A DNA stretch of 64,000 bases from contig JABSSW010000001.1 of NCBI GenBank assembly GCA_018902385.1, positions 1,302,001 to 1,366,000 on the forward strand. The letters are read 5' to 3'. This document shows positions 11,993 through 24,402 of the stretch, piece by piece. The notes under the pieces are model-generated. The model searched no databases. It saw nothing but the letters and a program-made list of their open reading frames with translations, and was not told where the DNA came from. The stretch comes from Physcia stellaris. Its lineage: Eukaryota > Ascomycota > Lecanoromycetes > Caliciales > Physciaceae. Position numbers and translations under genes: made by a program. The number at the start of each line of letters is the position of its first letter. The first letter of the stretch is position 1.

Positions 11993-12824
11993 ATGCCCAA
12001 GGGAACCAAGGTTGTGGACTGGACCAAACCAGAGAACGACCAGAAATTGTTTCTGGCCATCATCAAAACCAGCGAGATTAGCAACAAATACCAGGCTATT
12101 GCCAATGCCTTCGGTAAGTTCATGATCATTACCATATCTTTCCATGTCCTCCCACAAGAGCCTTTCAATTAGACTGACTATACATTGTAGGCGATGGAAT
12201 CCCCGCGAAAGCTATCTCCCGTCGCATTGGCGCACTTCGCAAAATGGCCGAGAAAGGAAATACTGATAATGAGGCCGGGAAAGGAAAGAAGAAAGCCGAT
12301 GGACTTATGTCAGGAGTAGGTCTTTACGGAGAATGTCTTGGAGTCATGCTGACTTTGGAATCACCAACAGCTGAAACGTGCCTCCAAGGCCAAGGGAAAG
12401 AAGGGGAAAGACTCTGAAGATAGCGATGACGACGAAAGTGACAAGTATGTACCTTCCAGAACGACAAATTGTCCTCAAGTGAACGCTATCTGCTACTACT
12501 ATGTTACTAATTAATTGCAGTGGCGGCGAGTCTAGCGACGCCGGACAGGCAATGACCCCCCCTAAGACCCCGAACGGCAGCCTGGGCAAAGTCATTTCCG
12601 GTCGCGTCATTAAGCGTAGCTCGCCTCGCAAGACTACCACCATGAACTACAAGAAACTTGAGGATCCATTCATGGACATGGAGGCCGCTAAAGATGATGA
12701 CGGGGAGAATGTCTTTGGCAAGCCCGAGCGTAGCGAGGATGAGGACTCCAATCCCAGCGACGAGGAATTCGGAAGCGACAAGAAGACTGTCAAGATTGAG
12801 GAAGAAAAGGAAGAAGCTATCTAA
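11993..12824 (+). CDS. Myb/SANT-like array member 3 (4 exons, 207 aa)
   Basis: Exons 11993-12113, 12191-12315, 12371-12444 and 12521-12824, with donors GTAAGT, GTAGGT and GTATGT; frame is kept throughout. The N-terminal domain reads KVVDWTKPENDQKLFLAIIK, then YQAIANAFGDGIPAKAISRR and a GALRKMA helix end, a clear Myb/SANT-like three-helix layout in residues 5-65. A Lys-rich linker and an acidic Ser/Asp stretch follow. Next comes TPPKTPNGSLGKVISGRVIK, a motif shared with member 4, and the tail carries VKIEEEKEEAI at the very end. The VKIE fits the SUMO acceptor consensus. I predict a nuclear DNA- or chromatin-binding protein. It is among the cleanest gene models in the array. Confidence 0.85.
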
Positions 12825-14175
12825 ACGAGATGGGCAGCGGACTCATTCTTGATGCTCTTGATGCACTGCAGCTATATTGGTTTAAATCGGCGTTAGGGTG
12901 AGGAGCAGGTATGGGCAGGATGAGGCTTTGTCTCTAGGCAGTCTTACTCGCGGCACATCTAACATAGCGATTTACAAGCATATGCTAGAACCTACAGCCT
13001 TCTACATGACTCGATCCGCTTGCGTGCGACGTCATTTTCATAATTGAGATCGACCCAGAATCTGACGCAAGTCAAGTTGCTTCCCATGACCACTCATTGA
13101 TGATTGATTGGTCTATCAAAGGCTGCATGTGCCCGCGTTAACTCTATCAATAGCTGCATCCACACGCGTGGAAGTGCTTGCATGAATCCCTGTTTCGCGT
13201 TATTTCGCGTTTTGAGGTATCCGTGCATCCGAATTGACAAAGCCTATCTCCCTATCATATCAACGCGGCTGAATCTCCCATATGGCATACTTTACTGACA
13301 CGGCCACTCTTAGCGGCCAAGTGCCAGACCTCACGCAGACAAGATCTTCTGCAGGCCAGCGGTCTTCCAATCCATCCAGACCACAGCGTCACCAAATCTC
13401 TGGACCTTGGAAAACCCTTGTACCTGATTTCGTGCAGATTCCAGTCCTCCGCACGGCTCAAACATGCTTGTACCTGCAGCCTGCATCAAATTGCCGATCT
13501 GATCGCTCAATTCTCAGAAAGCGACCACGACTTAATCCGTAAACCACGTAACGTGGTAGCCAGATACACAGCGGCGCCAAGTATGGATGGTGTGCCCTAC
13601 GTGGCCGCTGTGAGTCATATCTCGATTTTCCGTGCAGTGGCGTAAAAGACGAAGCAGCGGTGAGACTGGCATGAGAGGGGAGCGGTTGAGGTATCGAGAG
13701 CACTAAGGGATTGGTCGTACTGTGCAATAGGGTGAAGGGAAAAATCTGTGCTGCTCTGTGGAGGCTTCTTGGACTTGAGGGTCGGACGATTGAGAGAATA
13801 TAAAAGCTGGATCTGGAAACGTCAGCTTCTCGTCCATCATCGCTCCAGCCGCTATACATCACCAGCATACAAAGCTTTCCCTTACATAGGGCAGAATTGT
13901 CACTGGATATACTCTTCGATTCTACACAGCAGTTCTGAAAACTTCAATTTTTCTGTGGCGAAGACAGATAGCCCTGGTAGTTTCACACGCCAAAGTATTC
14001 CCCGAAGTCATCACCTTCACCTCGGTTCAATCTTAGGCTCAAGTTCTTGACACAGAATTCCCTTACTTCAAGATCAATCCTCCTTGGCCAACCACAAAAT
14101 ACCACAGACTTCCCCAATCTTACAGCAGCACGAGCTTCGACTTGCTACCATTTACAGTACTCATCTGTTGTCAAG
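12825..14175. other. Intergenic between members 3 and 4
   Basis: No supported gene. The final few hundred bases are pyrimidine-rich leader and promoter sequence for member 4. Confidence 0.6.
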
Positions 14176-15068
14176 ATGCCCGATTGGAAATCGGTTGAGA
14201 CCTATAAGCGCTTGATCGCTGCAATGCTCGCTGCTCAGGGCCACAAGGTATGTAAAAATCCTTAAGGTTCCACGAGTCACCAGTCTCACTATGTTTCTCT
14301 GCAATCTCCAGCATATCATAGCATGTCGTAACTTCATCTCACACTGTCATCATGCCGTTTTTGTATGGCTAGGTAGTCTTGCGAAGCAAGCTCCTGAAAC
14401 TCCTCTCTGATTCTCTTCATTCTCAATTCCTAATATGACAACTCGCTAACAGATCTCCAGCCCGATTATCGCAAGATCGCGACCTATTTCGGTGACAGTA
14501 CGTCTTCTTTTCCTTTCCCTCCACCTCTTCTCCCCTCCCCTTTTCCATCGTCCCCAACAGTTCTTGCCTTACTGAAAATTTCGCAGATACCACCTACGAC
14601 AGCATTGAAGGTCGTTTCCGTCCCCTTCGAAAACTCGCCGAAACTTTAAAAGAAGAAGTCGAGTCGAGTACCCGTACTTCCACCAACAATACCACTTCTA
14701 CTTCTTTTACTAGCAACGCCAGTGACGCAACGCCCAAAAAGCCGCGGGCTAAAAAAGTGGCTGCAAACGGGACGCCCACACCCAAGAAGGAAAAGGTGAT
14801 TAATGGTCGTGTAACCAAGTCTGGGGGACCAAACAAGGGAGCCAAGAATCCTCTGGGTTTGGATGGCAGTAGTGAGAACGGGAGTGGGAAAGTAGTCAAT
14901 GGCATCAAGGAGGAATTGGTGAGCAGTGGCGCGAGCAGCTTCTTCGGGGGCGAGGAGGATGCGGTTGGAGATGTTGATGTTGATGTGCCGATGGGTACGG
15001 GGTGGGAGTTTTCCGACATTGATGCTATGTCTGCTTATGTTATGGGGGGTGGAGTTGAGGGGATTTGA
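14176..15068 (+). CDS. Myb/SANT-like array member 4 (3 exons, 196 aa)
   Basis: Exons 14176-14247, 14461-14497 and 14587-15068; donors GTATGT and GTACGT, with a CTAAC branch before the first acceptor. The domain starts MPDWKSVETYKRLIAAML and continues after the first intron with PDYRKIATYFGDN. The third helix ends in a FRPLRKLAE segment. Exon 1 is exactly 72 nt, as in member 9, and the intron falls just before the P/V-D-Y/F motif as in members 7, 8 and 9. A Ser/Thr-rich linker leads to a basic region with TPKKEKVINGRVTK, the counterpart of KVISGRVIK in member 3. The acidic C-terminal part has IKEE and a GWEFSDIDAMSAYV segment, and ends VEGI. Predicted nuclear; function unknown. Confidence 0.82.
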
Positions 15069-17082
15069 GGGGAGTGCGTAGGGTGCTGGGAAGAGGGGTG
15101 GGGGTGCGTGCTTGATCATGCCCACTGGAAATGTGGTGGGAGGTGTGCAGCATTCGGGGTCTGTTGAGAGCGCAGTGGACATTTAGCAGAGAATATTACT
15201 TCAGAGTTATCCCGCACCATCTCTTGAGATCATTCGTGATCTTATTATGGTTGACGAGACTCCTCCCATACTATTCCAGACATAAAGTCACCATCAACCT
15301 TTGGTATCAAAATTGTATCTAGCTCGCCCCTTCCGACTTATAGGCTAGCTTCTGGGACACTGAGAGCGTCCGTCTTACACAACCTCTCAAACTCCAACGA
15401 GCCTTCCTGGTCCTGTCGAAAATGTATCACCTCCAGTCCCAGCAACGATCAACTTCGATCTCACGACACAGCCCTCCCGTGAGCCGTCTCTTGCTCTAAA
15501 GCCTCTTCAAGGTCTTCTAGGGCACACCACATTTCCATTGCTCAGAGACGAGTACTCCTCTTCCCGACCTTCCTGTCTTTCGAGCACAGAGGCTGTATAA
15601 AAAGAGCCTGAGAGCTGGTGTCGTGGAAGAGACATATTGCGCTCCTTTGATTCGTTTGGCTTGGGCTTGGGTGATGGGTATCCTTTCTCGGTTCTTTGGT
15701 ATATCTTCTGCTATCACGGGTGGCAAGCTTGTTGACCATTCATGGTGGGTTGTTTGGGATTGTGATCGGCGACTTAGGTCTTCTGCTGTGAGATGGAGAT
15801 TTATATAGCTGTATGCTATGTCGTTTACTAAACTGTTCGAACAGAAGTATGGGTTGGAGATAGAAGCCTCTAGGGTGTTCTCTCTATTGTTGAAACATGC
15901 TGAAACTCATGATTCCCTGATCGACTCTTTTTCTTTTTCCTTCCTTATTCTTTCTTCTCATTCACAGATATCTCTTATCCAGATCAAGAGCAACTTCCTC
16001 ATGTTCAGCTTTGAGAATCTACTCATCTAAAAGCCCAACATTCTATTTCTCTTCCCAATACAGTGTAACCCCGATGACATCCCCCTCTCCAATTCTACCA
16101 GTCAAAGTTACCGTGCGCTGAACATTGCAGGAAGATGTATAAATCGCGATCGATACTGAGGGCGCGGTCTAGGCGCCCTTGTTGAATCCTAACTCAGGAG
16201 ATCTCGGCAGATTTGTTTTTCAGAATACAGATGTTGGGTTCGGATGTTGACTTGTAGAGCTTCTGCACTTAATGTTGCTGGCTAGTGGTTTTGATATCGA
16301 TCGCCTCGCCAGGGTAGGATGTAAAGGTAGGATGTGTTTCTCGCGGAGATGGATTATTGTATGGGAAGAGCCCCATTTTTTATTTCAGGGCCAATATCGC
16401 AGCAATGCAGCGAAAACCAATGCGAATCGTCCCTCTGTCACCTTTGGCACGAGACCGAGCTTGAGCGATGCCTCAGAACTACCTTTACCCCTTTTCGCGC
16501 TACGTTAGCAGATGATGCTGAAAATGAGAGGGCTGGGAGAGGCTTCATGGAGAGATTCTGGAGCCTTCTAGATGGGATTCTAGGAGATGCTGGTAGGTGG
16601 AATGTTTGTCACGTGAAAGAGCTAGAATATGGGTTTGGCCCTCGGTTTTGACTGGATGAGATACAAACAGGAAAAGATGGACTAATACGGAAGCACTCCG
16701 GTTGGAGAACTCGGGCCAACGTTGCTGAACAAGGGGTATGTATTGGGCTGCATGACATGTCTACAGCTTTTAATCTACGCAACGAAGAAGAGAGGAGAAT
16801 TGCAAAGAAAAGATTCACCTCTCATCAAACATCATCGTCAAAGCCAGGATTGAACAGGACCCATTGCGCAAGATCTACAGCTTATCTTTCCGTTGTACCG
16901 TGCAGCCCGTATGCGCCATAGATTCCCATCGTGCTAGCGTTCCCACCAACCATCAACCACCATGCCCTATCCTCATCCTCTCAGCTTTTCGCATCTCAGC
17001 ATGTGAAGTGAGAGCTTCAGACAGACTCCCCTCCAGCCTCCTTCTCCTCTTCCTGAGCCCCAAAGGTCCCCTTCTCAACCTC
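15069..17082. other. Intergenic between convergent members 4 and 5
   Basis: Two kilobases with only short frames on both strands and no recognisable gene, RNA or mobile element. Confidence 0.55.
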
Positions 17083-17116
17083 CTACTCCTCATCTCCACC
17101 CTCCTCCTTCACAACC

Positions 17117-17729
17117 TCAACCTTCGCCTTCTTCCCCCGCGCCCACCACGCCCCGCACCCGCAGCCTTCCCCCACGCGCAGCTTTAGGCTTAGCTTTCCC
17201 TCCATCCCCTTCATCTTCGCCTTCAGTGTTCCCGGCCTTGGCTTTAGGCTTCGCTTTGGGCTTGGCCGCCGCTTTCACTTTCACTTTCTCCTTCGTGGCG
17301 TCACCGTCTTCATCGTTGCCGCCGGAGGAGGCGTCGTTGTCGGCGTCGCTGGCTTTACGCTTTGTGCCGCGGGGAGCACCGGCGGAGGCGGAGGGAGTTT
17401 TGCTTGGGAAGTCCTTGATCAATTTTGAGAAGTGTTGGCTTTGGGCGCGCGGCTATGTTAGCTAAGGGCCGTTCAAGGCAAAAGCGATGAGGTGAGGAGA
17501 GCGGAGTAGGGGGGAAGACGAAAAGGGGTAAGAAAGGGTGGGTGGGTGTGAAGGGAAAGAGACATGGAAGGTGAGAAGACGAAAGGGTGAAGACCTACCG
17601 ACAAGCCTCACCGCTCTTCCCGTGCCCGAATTTCTCGGAGATGGTGACCCATTCTCCCTTCTTAGGGATGTTTTGGCGGATGATGGTGAGAAGGAGATCC
17701 CGGTCTTGCTCGGTGGTCCAGCCTGACAT
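17117..17729 (-). CDS. Myb/SANT-like array member 5 (2 exons, possible frame errors in tail)
   Basis: Read downward: exon 1 17599-17729 and exon 2 17117-17438, joined by an intron with GTAGGT donor and a GCTAAC branch before AAAG. The domain is the most Myb-like of the set: MSGWTTEQDRDLLLTIIR, then KKGEWVTISEKFG and, across the intron, EACRQHFSKLIKDF. A Lys/Ala/Pro-rich basic tail follows. The open frame ends at 17117 with an odd run of Gly, Val and Arg. Adding one base to each of two C5 runs (17134-17138 and 17169-17173) would instead carry a Gly/Lys/Ala-rich then acidic tail to a stop at 17083-17085. That tail contains VKEE like its neighbours. The domain is confident; the true C-terminus is uncertain. 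Confidence 0.75.
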
Positions 17730-18657
17730 CTTGGTGGTGGCTTTACTGCGCAGTAAAAGAACTGTGAAAGAATTATTAGGCTACTGTTTGCAACTAATGG
17801 AACCCGGTAAACGGTAGGAAGAGTCTGTCAATAGGGAGAAGTAGTAGTGGTAGATGCTTAACAGCCGACAAGAACAGATGTCGAAGGTCGTCAGATAGGG
17901 ATAGAGGGCTTAAGATCGTGCTTTGAGGGAGGCTGATGTGGGTGAGGAATACTCACCTTTTCAGACGTGATCGTGATCGTGCGGAAGCGCTGAGCAGAAG
18001 TGAGTAATCAGAATCTTGGTTCTGTCTGCTAAAAAATCGATAGGTATGAGTCAGCTAATCAACGTGAGACAAAACGTTGCACGAAGACAGGATATCTACC
18101 TTGTGGCTGCGATCAGTGAGAAGACACGTTTTTCTGTTGGGTTTAGAATTAATATGTGGGCGAGTTTCAGTATTTGAGTGAATTTGATGAAGCGCGGTTG
18201 ACGCTTGTCGAGACGAGGCCGATATCGCCCCCTTTTTGAACCTTCAAATTCACCACTTCACAGATCCTGTCGCAATGGCCAATGGAAGACGAATGTTGGA
18301 AGCTCAGTAAGGGTGCAGAGCGCAAAGCGATCGTCTATGTAAGATATGACGGTATCCTAAGCTCCAAGCGAGAATTATCTGTTTTCTTGATCAAGTCCCT
18401 AGGATGATAATATCTTACTCTGCGATTGCAATCTTAAGTATTGACATCTCGATATGGTCATTAGCGGAATTTCCTACCGTACGATCTCAACTGCTCATCT
18501 ATGGAAACAGAATACCTGTATTTTCCGACTGACCCATTACATGGATCCCAACATCTACATCCCAAATAACACACCAACCATTCCTTACAACGTAGACCCA
18601 GTGGATAGCTGGCCCCCTCAACACGCAATTAGCCCATATGGTATCAGTCAATGCCTT
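17730..18657. other. Intergenic upstream of member 5, downstream of member 6
   Basis: Promoter side of member 5 and 3' side of member 6. No additional gene recognised. Confidence 0.55.
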
Positions 18658-19290
18658 CTACTCTTTCTTAACACTGGAGATGCGAGCAGACACAGTCTTT
18701 TCACCGTCCTCTTGCTCGCGTACCATATCAGTGCTCGGTTTGCGAAGGCTCAAAAGGGCAGGGCGGGGTTTTTCGATCTCGGGAGCATCTTCATCCCATG
18801 AGCTGCTACGCTGGTGCTTGTACATGTCTTGGTGTACATTTTCTTGGATGTTGGTACTGCTGACAAGGGGATCTTGCTGATCAACTGGGAGCCATGGATT
18901 GATGAGTGGGGGATAAAGCTCACTGCCAGAGTCGTAGTTTGGATACCCGTAGTTGTGCATATTGTGTGAGATGATTTCTCTACCAAAATATTAGATAATT
19001 GATTCGTAAACAGAACTGGATAGGGACAGTAAAGCATACTGGCATTCCACAGCTGAGATGGGAGGTTTGTCTGGATTGCGTTCATTCACAGCCTTTGCTA
19101 GAGCCTCCCAGTCCAGAGGCTTGGCCTCCTTTGCCCCAATAGTGGCACAACATCGTGCGATTTCTGGGTCCTTTCCCATCGTGGACTCGAAATATTGCTG
19201 ATACTGATAGGTTATGCAAGGCTTCTGGTCAGCGCAAGGTATCTCAAGCTTTAAATAAACCTTGGTGAATATCTGGTCGCCACGGTCCAT
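18658..19290 (-). CDS. Divergent Myb/SANT-like array member 6 (2 exons, 190 aa)
   Basis: Exon 1 19040-19290 and exon 2 18658-18979, with a GTATGC donor and a TTTTGGTAG acceptor; the frame is kept. The ATG chosen (19288-19290) is the first in frame. The N-terminus (MDRGDQIFTKVYLKLEIP) could be helix 1. An insert precedes PLDWEALAKAVNERNPDKPP followed by ISAVECQ, which matches the W/F-x2-V/I-A then A/I-x-R/Q layout of helices 2 and 3 in the other members. The second half is Tyr/Pro- and Ser-rich and ends ISSVKKE, again a psi-K-x-E motif. The domain is degenerate and membership is inferred from layout and position, so I am only moderately sure it belongs. Confidence 0.55.
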
Positions 19291-20221
19291 TCCCAATGAC
19301 GGGCTTTTGTATATTTTGTCGTGGGAGGCATTATATGGTCAAGCTTGTGATGAGCTACTGTGACATAGAGTCCAGATACACGGATCAAGTATCTCATCAC
19401 TCGTCTCGTCACTCAATGACTTCCTTTTGTCGTGAACACGCTATTTTTGTATATTCATCAGAGAGATAGTCAGTCATGCAAAGGGCCCATACCATTAGCA
19501 AGAAGCGTCAACATGTTTTGCACCAACTTGGGTCGGAGAAAGTACTCCTTCTTTCAATGGTAAAACACCAATATGGAATTGACTACTTCCGGAGGATTGA
19601 GGCTTAGGCCATAATTCCACGTCACACTGGCCTTGGTGATGAGAGAGATACAAGGGCGCCTCTGAGGTCATTGAATTCAATGTCAGGTACACTGCATGAA
19701 TTTCTCGAACTAAGCTCAAAGATGGTCATCTGATCTCCAGTTTATCCCAGTAGCTATTAGGTCAATATGTGTCGAAATACTGCTAGTGGCGAAATTGAAG
19801 AAAGGAGAGAAGTTACTAGAGTACACTGTCAGTAGAATTTTAGAGCATGTTACAAAGGCCCGTTAAGGTGGTAAGAACTAGAGAGAGCATCTCTGTAGAT
19901 AGCTCACGGACAGCGGCATATTAGCAAGGCATGAAGCCATGTTCTTACTCTTTATCTCCTTACAGTTCCACTTTACAGCAGCTCTTTGCCCAATCAGCAA
20001 TAACTCTTTGATTACAATGCCTACGTAAATATTAGCTCTGCGTATGAAAATCCCCGTTCAGTCTTCTTCATTTCTTACTGCAGTAGAGTTAAGATCAGCA
20101 ACTGAGAAAGCGCCCGTCATCGAAGTTTCAAGCTTGAGACTACTACATCTCAGCAATCTAATTCACCTTCTTGATACCCATCTCGAAACCAGATAGCTGT
20201 CGCTGAGATCACCCGGTCAAG
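19291..20221. other. Divergent intergenic region between members 6 and 7
   Basis: No supported gene; likely contains both promoters. Confidence 0.6.
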
Positions 20222-20768
20222 ATGGCAAGCCTTAGGAGAACTCGGAAGTTACCCAATGATGCCGACATAGCCAAACTCTTGTACACCATACTCAAGCAAC
20301 TAGATCTCAAACCAGTCTGTAAGCTGTCCTTGAACATCTGACCGGCCACTTCTAATGAAGCAAAAGGTCAACTGGAGCGAAATTGCTTCATCGCTTGATA
20401 TCACGAATGGCCATGCCGCTCGGATGCGCTTTCATCGTTTCAAGCAGCAAATGGAAGGCATTCCGCCTAAACCTCAGGTGCGAAAGCCAAAATCGGACGC
20501 TCCTCGGGGCAAAAAGAAGAATGACGGTGCTGGAAACACTCAAGAGCTAAGCCACAGCCCTGACAGACAGCGAGGAGAAGAGGCGGCACCCTACGTGGAG
20601 AGGGAAATACAGCGGCCAGAAGACTCAATGGCTGGCATCCAACAAGCGATGGGTTCCTCAGTACAGGTTGAGATAGAGCCTGTGGGGCAGCCTTTCAACG
20701 GCCGGCTGGGCTACCGAGCGTTTTGGACAGCGAAAAAACGCACATTCTGGCAGTCCATGGGGGTCTAA
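20222..20768 (+). CDS. Myb/SANT-like array member 7 (2 exons; tail frame probably shifted)
   Basis: Exon 1 20222-20314 and exon 2 20367-20768, joined by a 52-bp intron (GTCTGT to AAAAG). The domain reads LPNDADIAKLLYTILKQL, then VNWSEIASSLDITNGHAARM and the end RFHRFKQQMEG. This closely fits a fungal Myb-like DNA-binding family, and the tryptophan is in helix 2. A basic linker and a polar tail follow. The open frame stops at 20766-20768 with SMGV. A second frame that overlaps it stays open from about 20680 to a stop at 20861-20863 and reads like a typical tail (VTMKHEE, then PEPNIKTELC). One extra base in the G4 run at 20684-20687 would join them. The domain is sound; the C-terminus may extend about 30 codons further. 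Confidence 0.75.
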
Positions 20769-20863
20769 GCAATGTGACAATGAAGCATGAGGAACAGACA
20801 GGATCGACAACTGCCACAGCAATGATGGAGCCAGAGCCGAACATAAAGACGGAACTGTGCTGA

Positions 20864-22477
20864 AGTGCGTAACATTGTCGGAATCCCTGCATTCCGGAGC
20901 GACTCTCAAGACTTTGTAGAGCTTGATCATCAGTGCATCTATATCCGAGACAAATATCTGATGCTCCCTCGATGAGTGAGAAGGTTCTTCGTTTCTTAGA
21001 ATTATCAATGGAGACGACAGCGTGAAGGATAAATGTAACAATATGGCCTAAAGTACTCTTCGAAAAAAATAGATTTAGATGTCATCTTTATACAGGTTCG
21101 CATTGCCTGAAATGATAAGTAGAGATGGAAAAAGTCAATGGTCACCGTTCACGCCGAGGTACGGTATTGACTGCATTGGAAGGGCAAGATCCTCTGTGAT
21201 AGCATACAGCTTACCTATGGAGCTGTAAGACACTATCCGTTGATATAAGAGAACCCAAACTGTATTCCACGCCTCATGTCTTACAATGAAGGCAAGAGAA
21301 ATGAAGATTAGGGGTTTTTAAGGAGACTCAGTATGTTGTTTTCCCAGTAGAATTTTTCTGTAAATTCCATTCCATTCAAATCTCCGGTCATCTCTAAAAG
21401 CTGGACTTCAATTGCGGTTGATAAGCGGGTGGAATGTGATCGCAGATCGGAGACCAACCTCCTTGTGATGAAGGTGCTGTCGTCCTCATTTCGTAGAATT
21501 AATCACGTACTTGCTCGCATGAGCCACGAGCAGTCCAGAATCATACTAAAAAGAGAGTTCCTCCAGTCAAGGCTGCGTGGCCAATTCGGCTGACGCCGTC
21601 GGAGTGGCTGGTTCGGTGCCAATTATTCTCGGGAAGCTCAAAGATTCCTACGAGTCTTGTCCAGAGGTTCGCGACTATGCATGGCCCTTGTTCTTTCGTC
21701 TGTACAAGAGACTTCCACTTTCGGGCTCTGTCACTCTCTGTGGAGCTGCCTGGTGCAGAATCGCGACCGTTTGGGTCCTTCAAATTTTGCTAGACTGCTT
21801 CGAGTAACGCCTTTAGACCCTTCCAGAGGATGGATACAAAGTGCAGGGGCACGAGGCGCGAAATCCATGCCTTCTAGAACTCCAGAACAGATATGCTGCA
21901 GTTGGTGGACAGGAGTCTTATTCTTGCTTGCTATGACTGCAGACAAAAAGCCTATTGCCAAGCCCAGAAAAATTAATTACATAAGCAATCTCTGATTGGT
22001 CCGCTTCAAGATAGATATCAGCCATTCGTCCGCTGTCTAAAGGAGACGTCGCTTCTAGAGCAAGATTTGTTAAGAGCTACCTAGGGTAATTGGTTACTGT
22101 GGCCGTGCAGGGTGTTCACTGTTCAGTCTGAACTGCGGAACATAATCTCAAGATGCGTCCTCCAGGGAAAGGTCCTTTCTTAAGCCGTCTTCCTCCGTCC
22201 GGTCTCGTTCCGTTGCCTGTCGGTACGCTCCACAAGAGGTACAGATGTGAAGAGCGTTGTCCATACTAGCTCAATCACATCTTTCCTATGGACGGATCCA
22301 TGATGAGGGGTTCACTGATGTTTGCTCGATAGCCAAAGACCGTTCCCCTCTCCGATCTGCTAGCTCAAACAGCATCCATTCCATCTGTCGGAAAACAATG
22401 CGTGTCCTGCATTGACCTCCGAGTACCGTCGTCAAGCCCATCAAGTGTACGGGGTACGGACAATCTTACTTTAAGGT
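20864..22477. other. Intergenic, array interior
   Basis: No supported gene. Short frames on both strands around 21541-21995 have no recognisable features. Confidence 0.5.
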
Positions 22478-23060
22478 ATGGCTGATGATGACCATGAGTT
22501 CTGCCCGGACAGGATCATTTCAGCGATGAGATTGCCCGTCGTTCCCCTTGCAAGCAACACGATGTCCCAAATCAACAGCCTTTGCCTTGTCATGCTGATC
22601 CTAACTCTTCATATAACCTATGCACTGGCAGCGACGCAGCAGCTCAAGCATTGGTATGCTGTAATCGGTTGCACCCTTCGAACTATCATTCGCGACGATT
22701 GTACCAAGGAGTATACCCATTGTCTCACCGGCGTGTGGAACAATAGTATGACCAATACCTATGATGGAGGTGGTCCGACCAATCAACTGGCAGAACATGT
22801 CGTCAACTGCATCTTTATATCCATACCAGAGATGATTGAGAGCGCAATAGCCTCTGCTCAAGTCAGCTTTAGGTCTACCACCTACTCTTCTAGCAGTCCT
22901 AGGGCCAGTTACAAAGAAAATATCGGTATGTTCGGTTGTTGGAAAGCGCCCGCTCCTAGCTCTTTGCCTAGCCGCTAGGTGTCCTGCTGTATTTCCCATG
23001 TGCTCTTTCGATACTGATGACCCTGTCGTATGCACTGAGTCAAGCTGCCGAGAAATGTAC
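22478..23060 (+). pseudogene. Frameshifted fungal multi-pass membrane protein remnant
   Basis: The frame at 22478-22978 has a hydrophobic, signal-like segment (NSLCLVMLILTLHITYALA). Downstream are short motifs (CTKEYTHCLTGVWNN, VVNCIFISIPEMIESAIASA) that, from memory, match a widespread unnamed family of fungal membrane proteins. In that family the next segment is a hydrophobic LGLTPT...LGP stretch and then RRPLLAL...GSPAV. Exactly such sequence follows here (ALGLPPTLLAVLGP, then KRPLLALCLAARCPAVFP) but in the next frame, starting near 22867. A one-base shift at about 22865 therefore breaks the gene, and beyond 23060 no further family sequence is recognisable. It is also truncated, so this is a decayed insertion within the array rather than an active gene. 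Confidence 0.6.
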
Positions 23061-24402
23061 ACGAAAGGTCGGCCTGCTGGACAGGGGTGCTGATGTAGGG
23101 AAGGCGCATGAATGCCCAACCGCCAGGAGAAATGCTTGAACCTTCTGCTCGTTATATTGCAGGCTGCCACCCTCTGTTTTCCCTCTCCTGTTCTTCATTC
23201 TTCAGAACCTTTCCTTTCTCACCCACCCGCTCCTGAGGATCGTTCCATGTACACGTCAATTCCGTAGCTCGGCCGCGTAGGTAGGAGAGTTGGCCGGCGA
23301 TGCTGCTGTCCAACAGAGCTCTTGCTGTGGGTTTTTCTTGCATAGGCGGTGCTCGCTGGCCGGGCCAACCACCACATTCCCTATACAGAAGCCTTCATGG
23401 GCATTAGCGGTAAATACTAAAAATGTCAAGGGACGAGACAAGTTTTGGGAATGTCAGCACTTACTCGATCGCCTAGAAACCCTTTGCAAAACAGCTTAGA
23501 AAGACCTGTTCACCGAATGTAGACCCGTTGCAGCATAGACGACGTCAAAGCGCATCCTAGATGTGTTCTCGATCTCAGACCTTTCGTGATTAGATGCTCT
23601 CCAAAGCCGAAGGTCGAGACTCCGAAAGTCGAGACTCGTGATACGAGCGCCCTTGGGGGTCAAAATTTCGATGCGATGGATAACTTTAGGCCGGTTTCTA
23701 TTGTGTGCGTTGAATTCATGCTTGGTCAAAGGTTTCTAACCAAAGTCTTCGCAAACCATGGATTCCTGAGATGGCCAAGGTGCCTCTCTAAAGATCCGCC
23801 TGGGAACACCATAGGCGTTATCCGAGCAGACTGCTTAAGTACATCCGAGCTATTCGATTGGAAGCTATTCGATTGGAAGCGAATTCCTCAGGTTTTCCGC
23901 TTCTTTAGTCCATTCTAGCAGAAAACTAGCGCGTATCCCAACTAGTCTTAGGGGTTATTGAGGGTGCTCTCTTGCCTACATCATCTCAAGAGTTTTGCGG
24001 AAGGATCCAATTCAAGCCAGACTAGAAGGTACTAGCATCAGCTTTCTTATCCTTAGGACGTCCTTGAATTGCTGGAAGACATTCCGAAGTACGTGCTGTG
24101 TTCTACGCTAAATTTTCGATGCTTTAGACTGAACATTCACCTTGTTACAGCTCCCATCCGAGCTAAAACCGACCGGAAGCCGCAAATCCATCTTTCACTT
24201 CCTTTCTCACCAGTATCTTTATCACCATTGCACAATCTACCCTCGCTGCAACTCAGATTTCAGCGTTTGCTTCAAACAGTATCCTCAAAGCCAAACCTAC
24301 ATCTTCAGATTTTTCAAATCTTGCTTTACTACCTTGCTCACGGTAAGCTCCACTCAAGGCGTCACGATCACCTAGTCGAACTGAACGCTATTTCCACAGA
24401 TC
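23061..24402. other. Intergenic upstream of member 8
   Basis: No supported gene. Contains two small duplications (near 23607 and at 23849-23878) and a pyrimidine-rich leader. A leader intron is likely at 24343-24399 (GTAAGC donor, CCACAG acceptor), ending three bases before the member 8 ATG. Confidence 0.5.
23849..23878. repeat. Tandem 15-bp duplication
   Basis: GCTATTCGATTGGAA occurs twice in direct tandem. A second near-duplicate (GTCGAGACTC) lies about 240 bases upstream. No function is evident. Confidence 0.8.
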
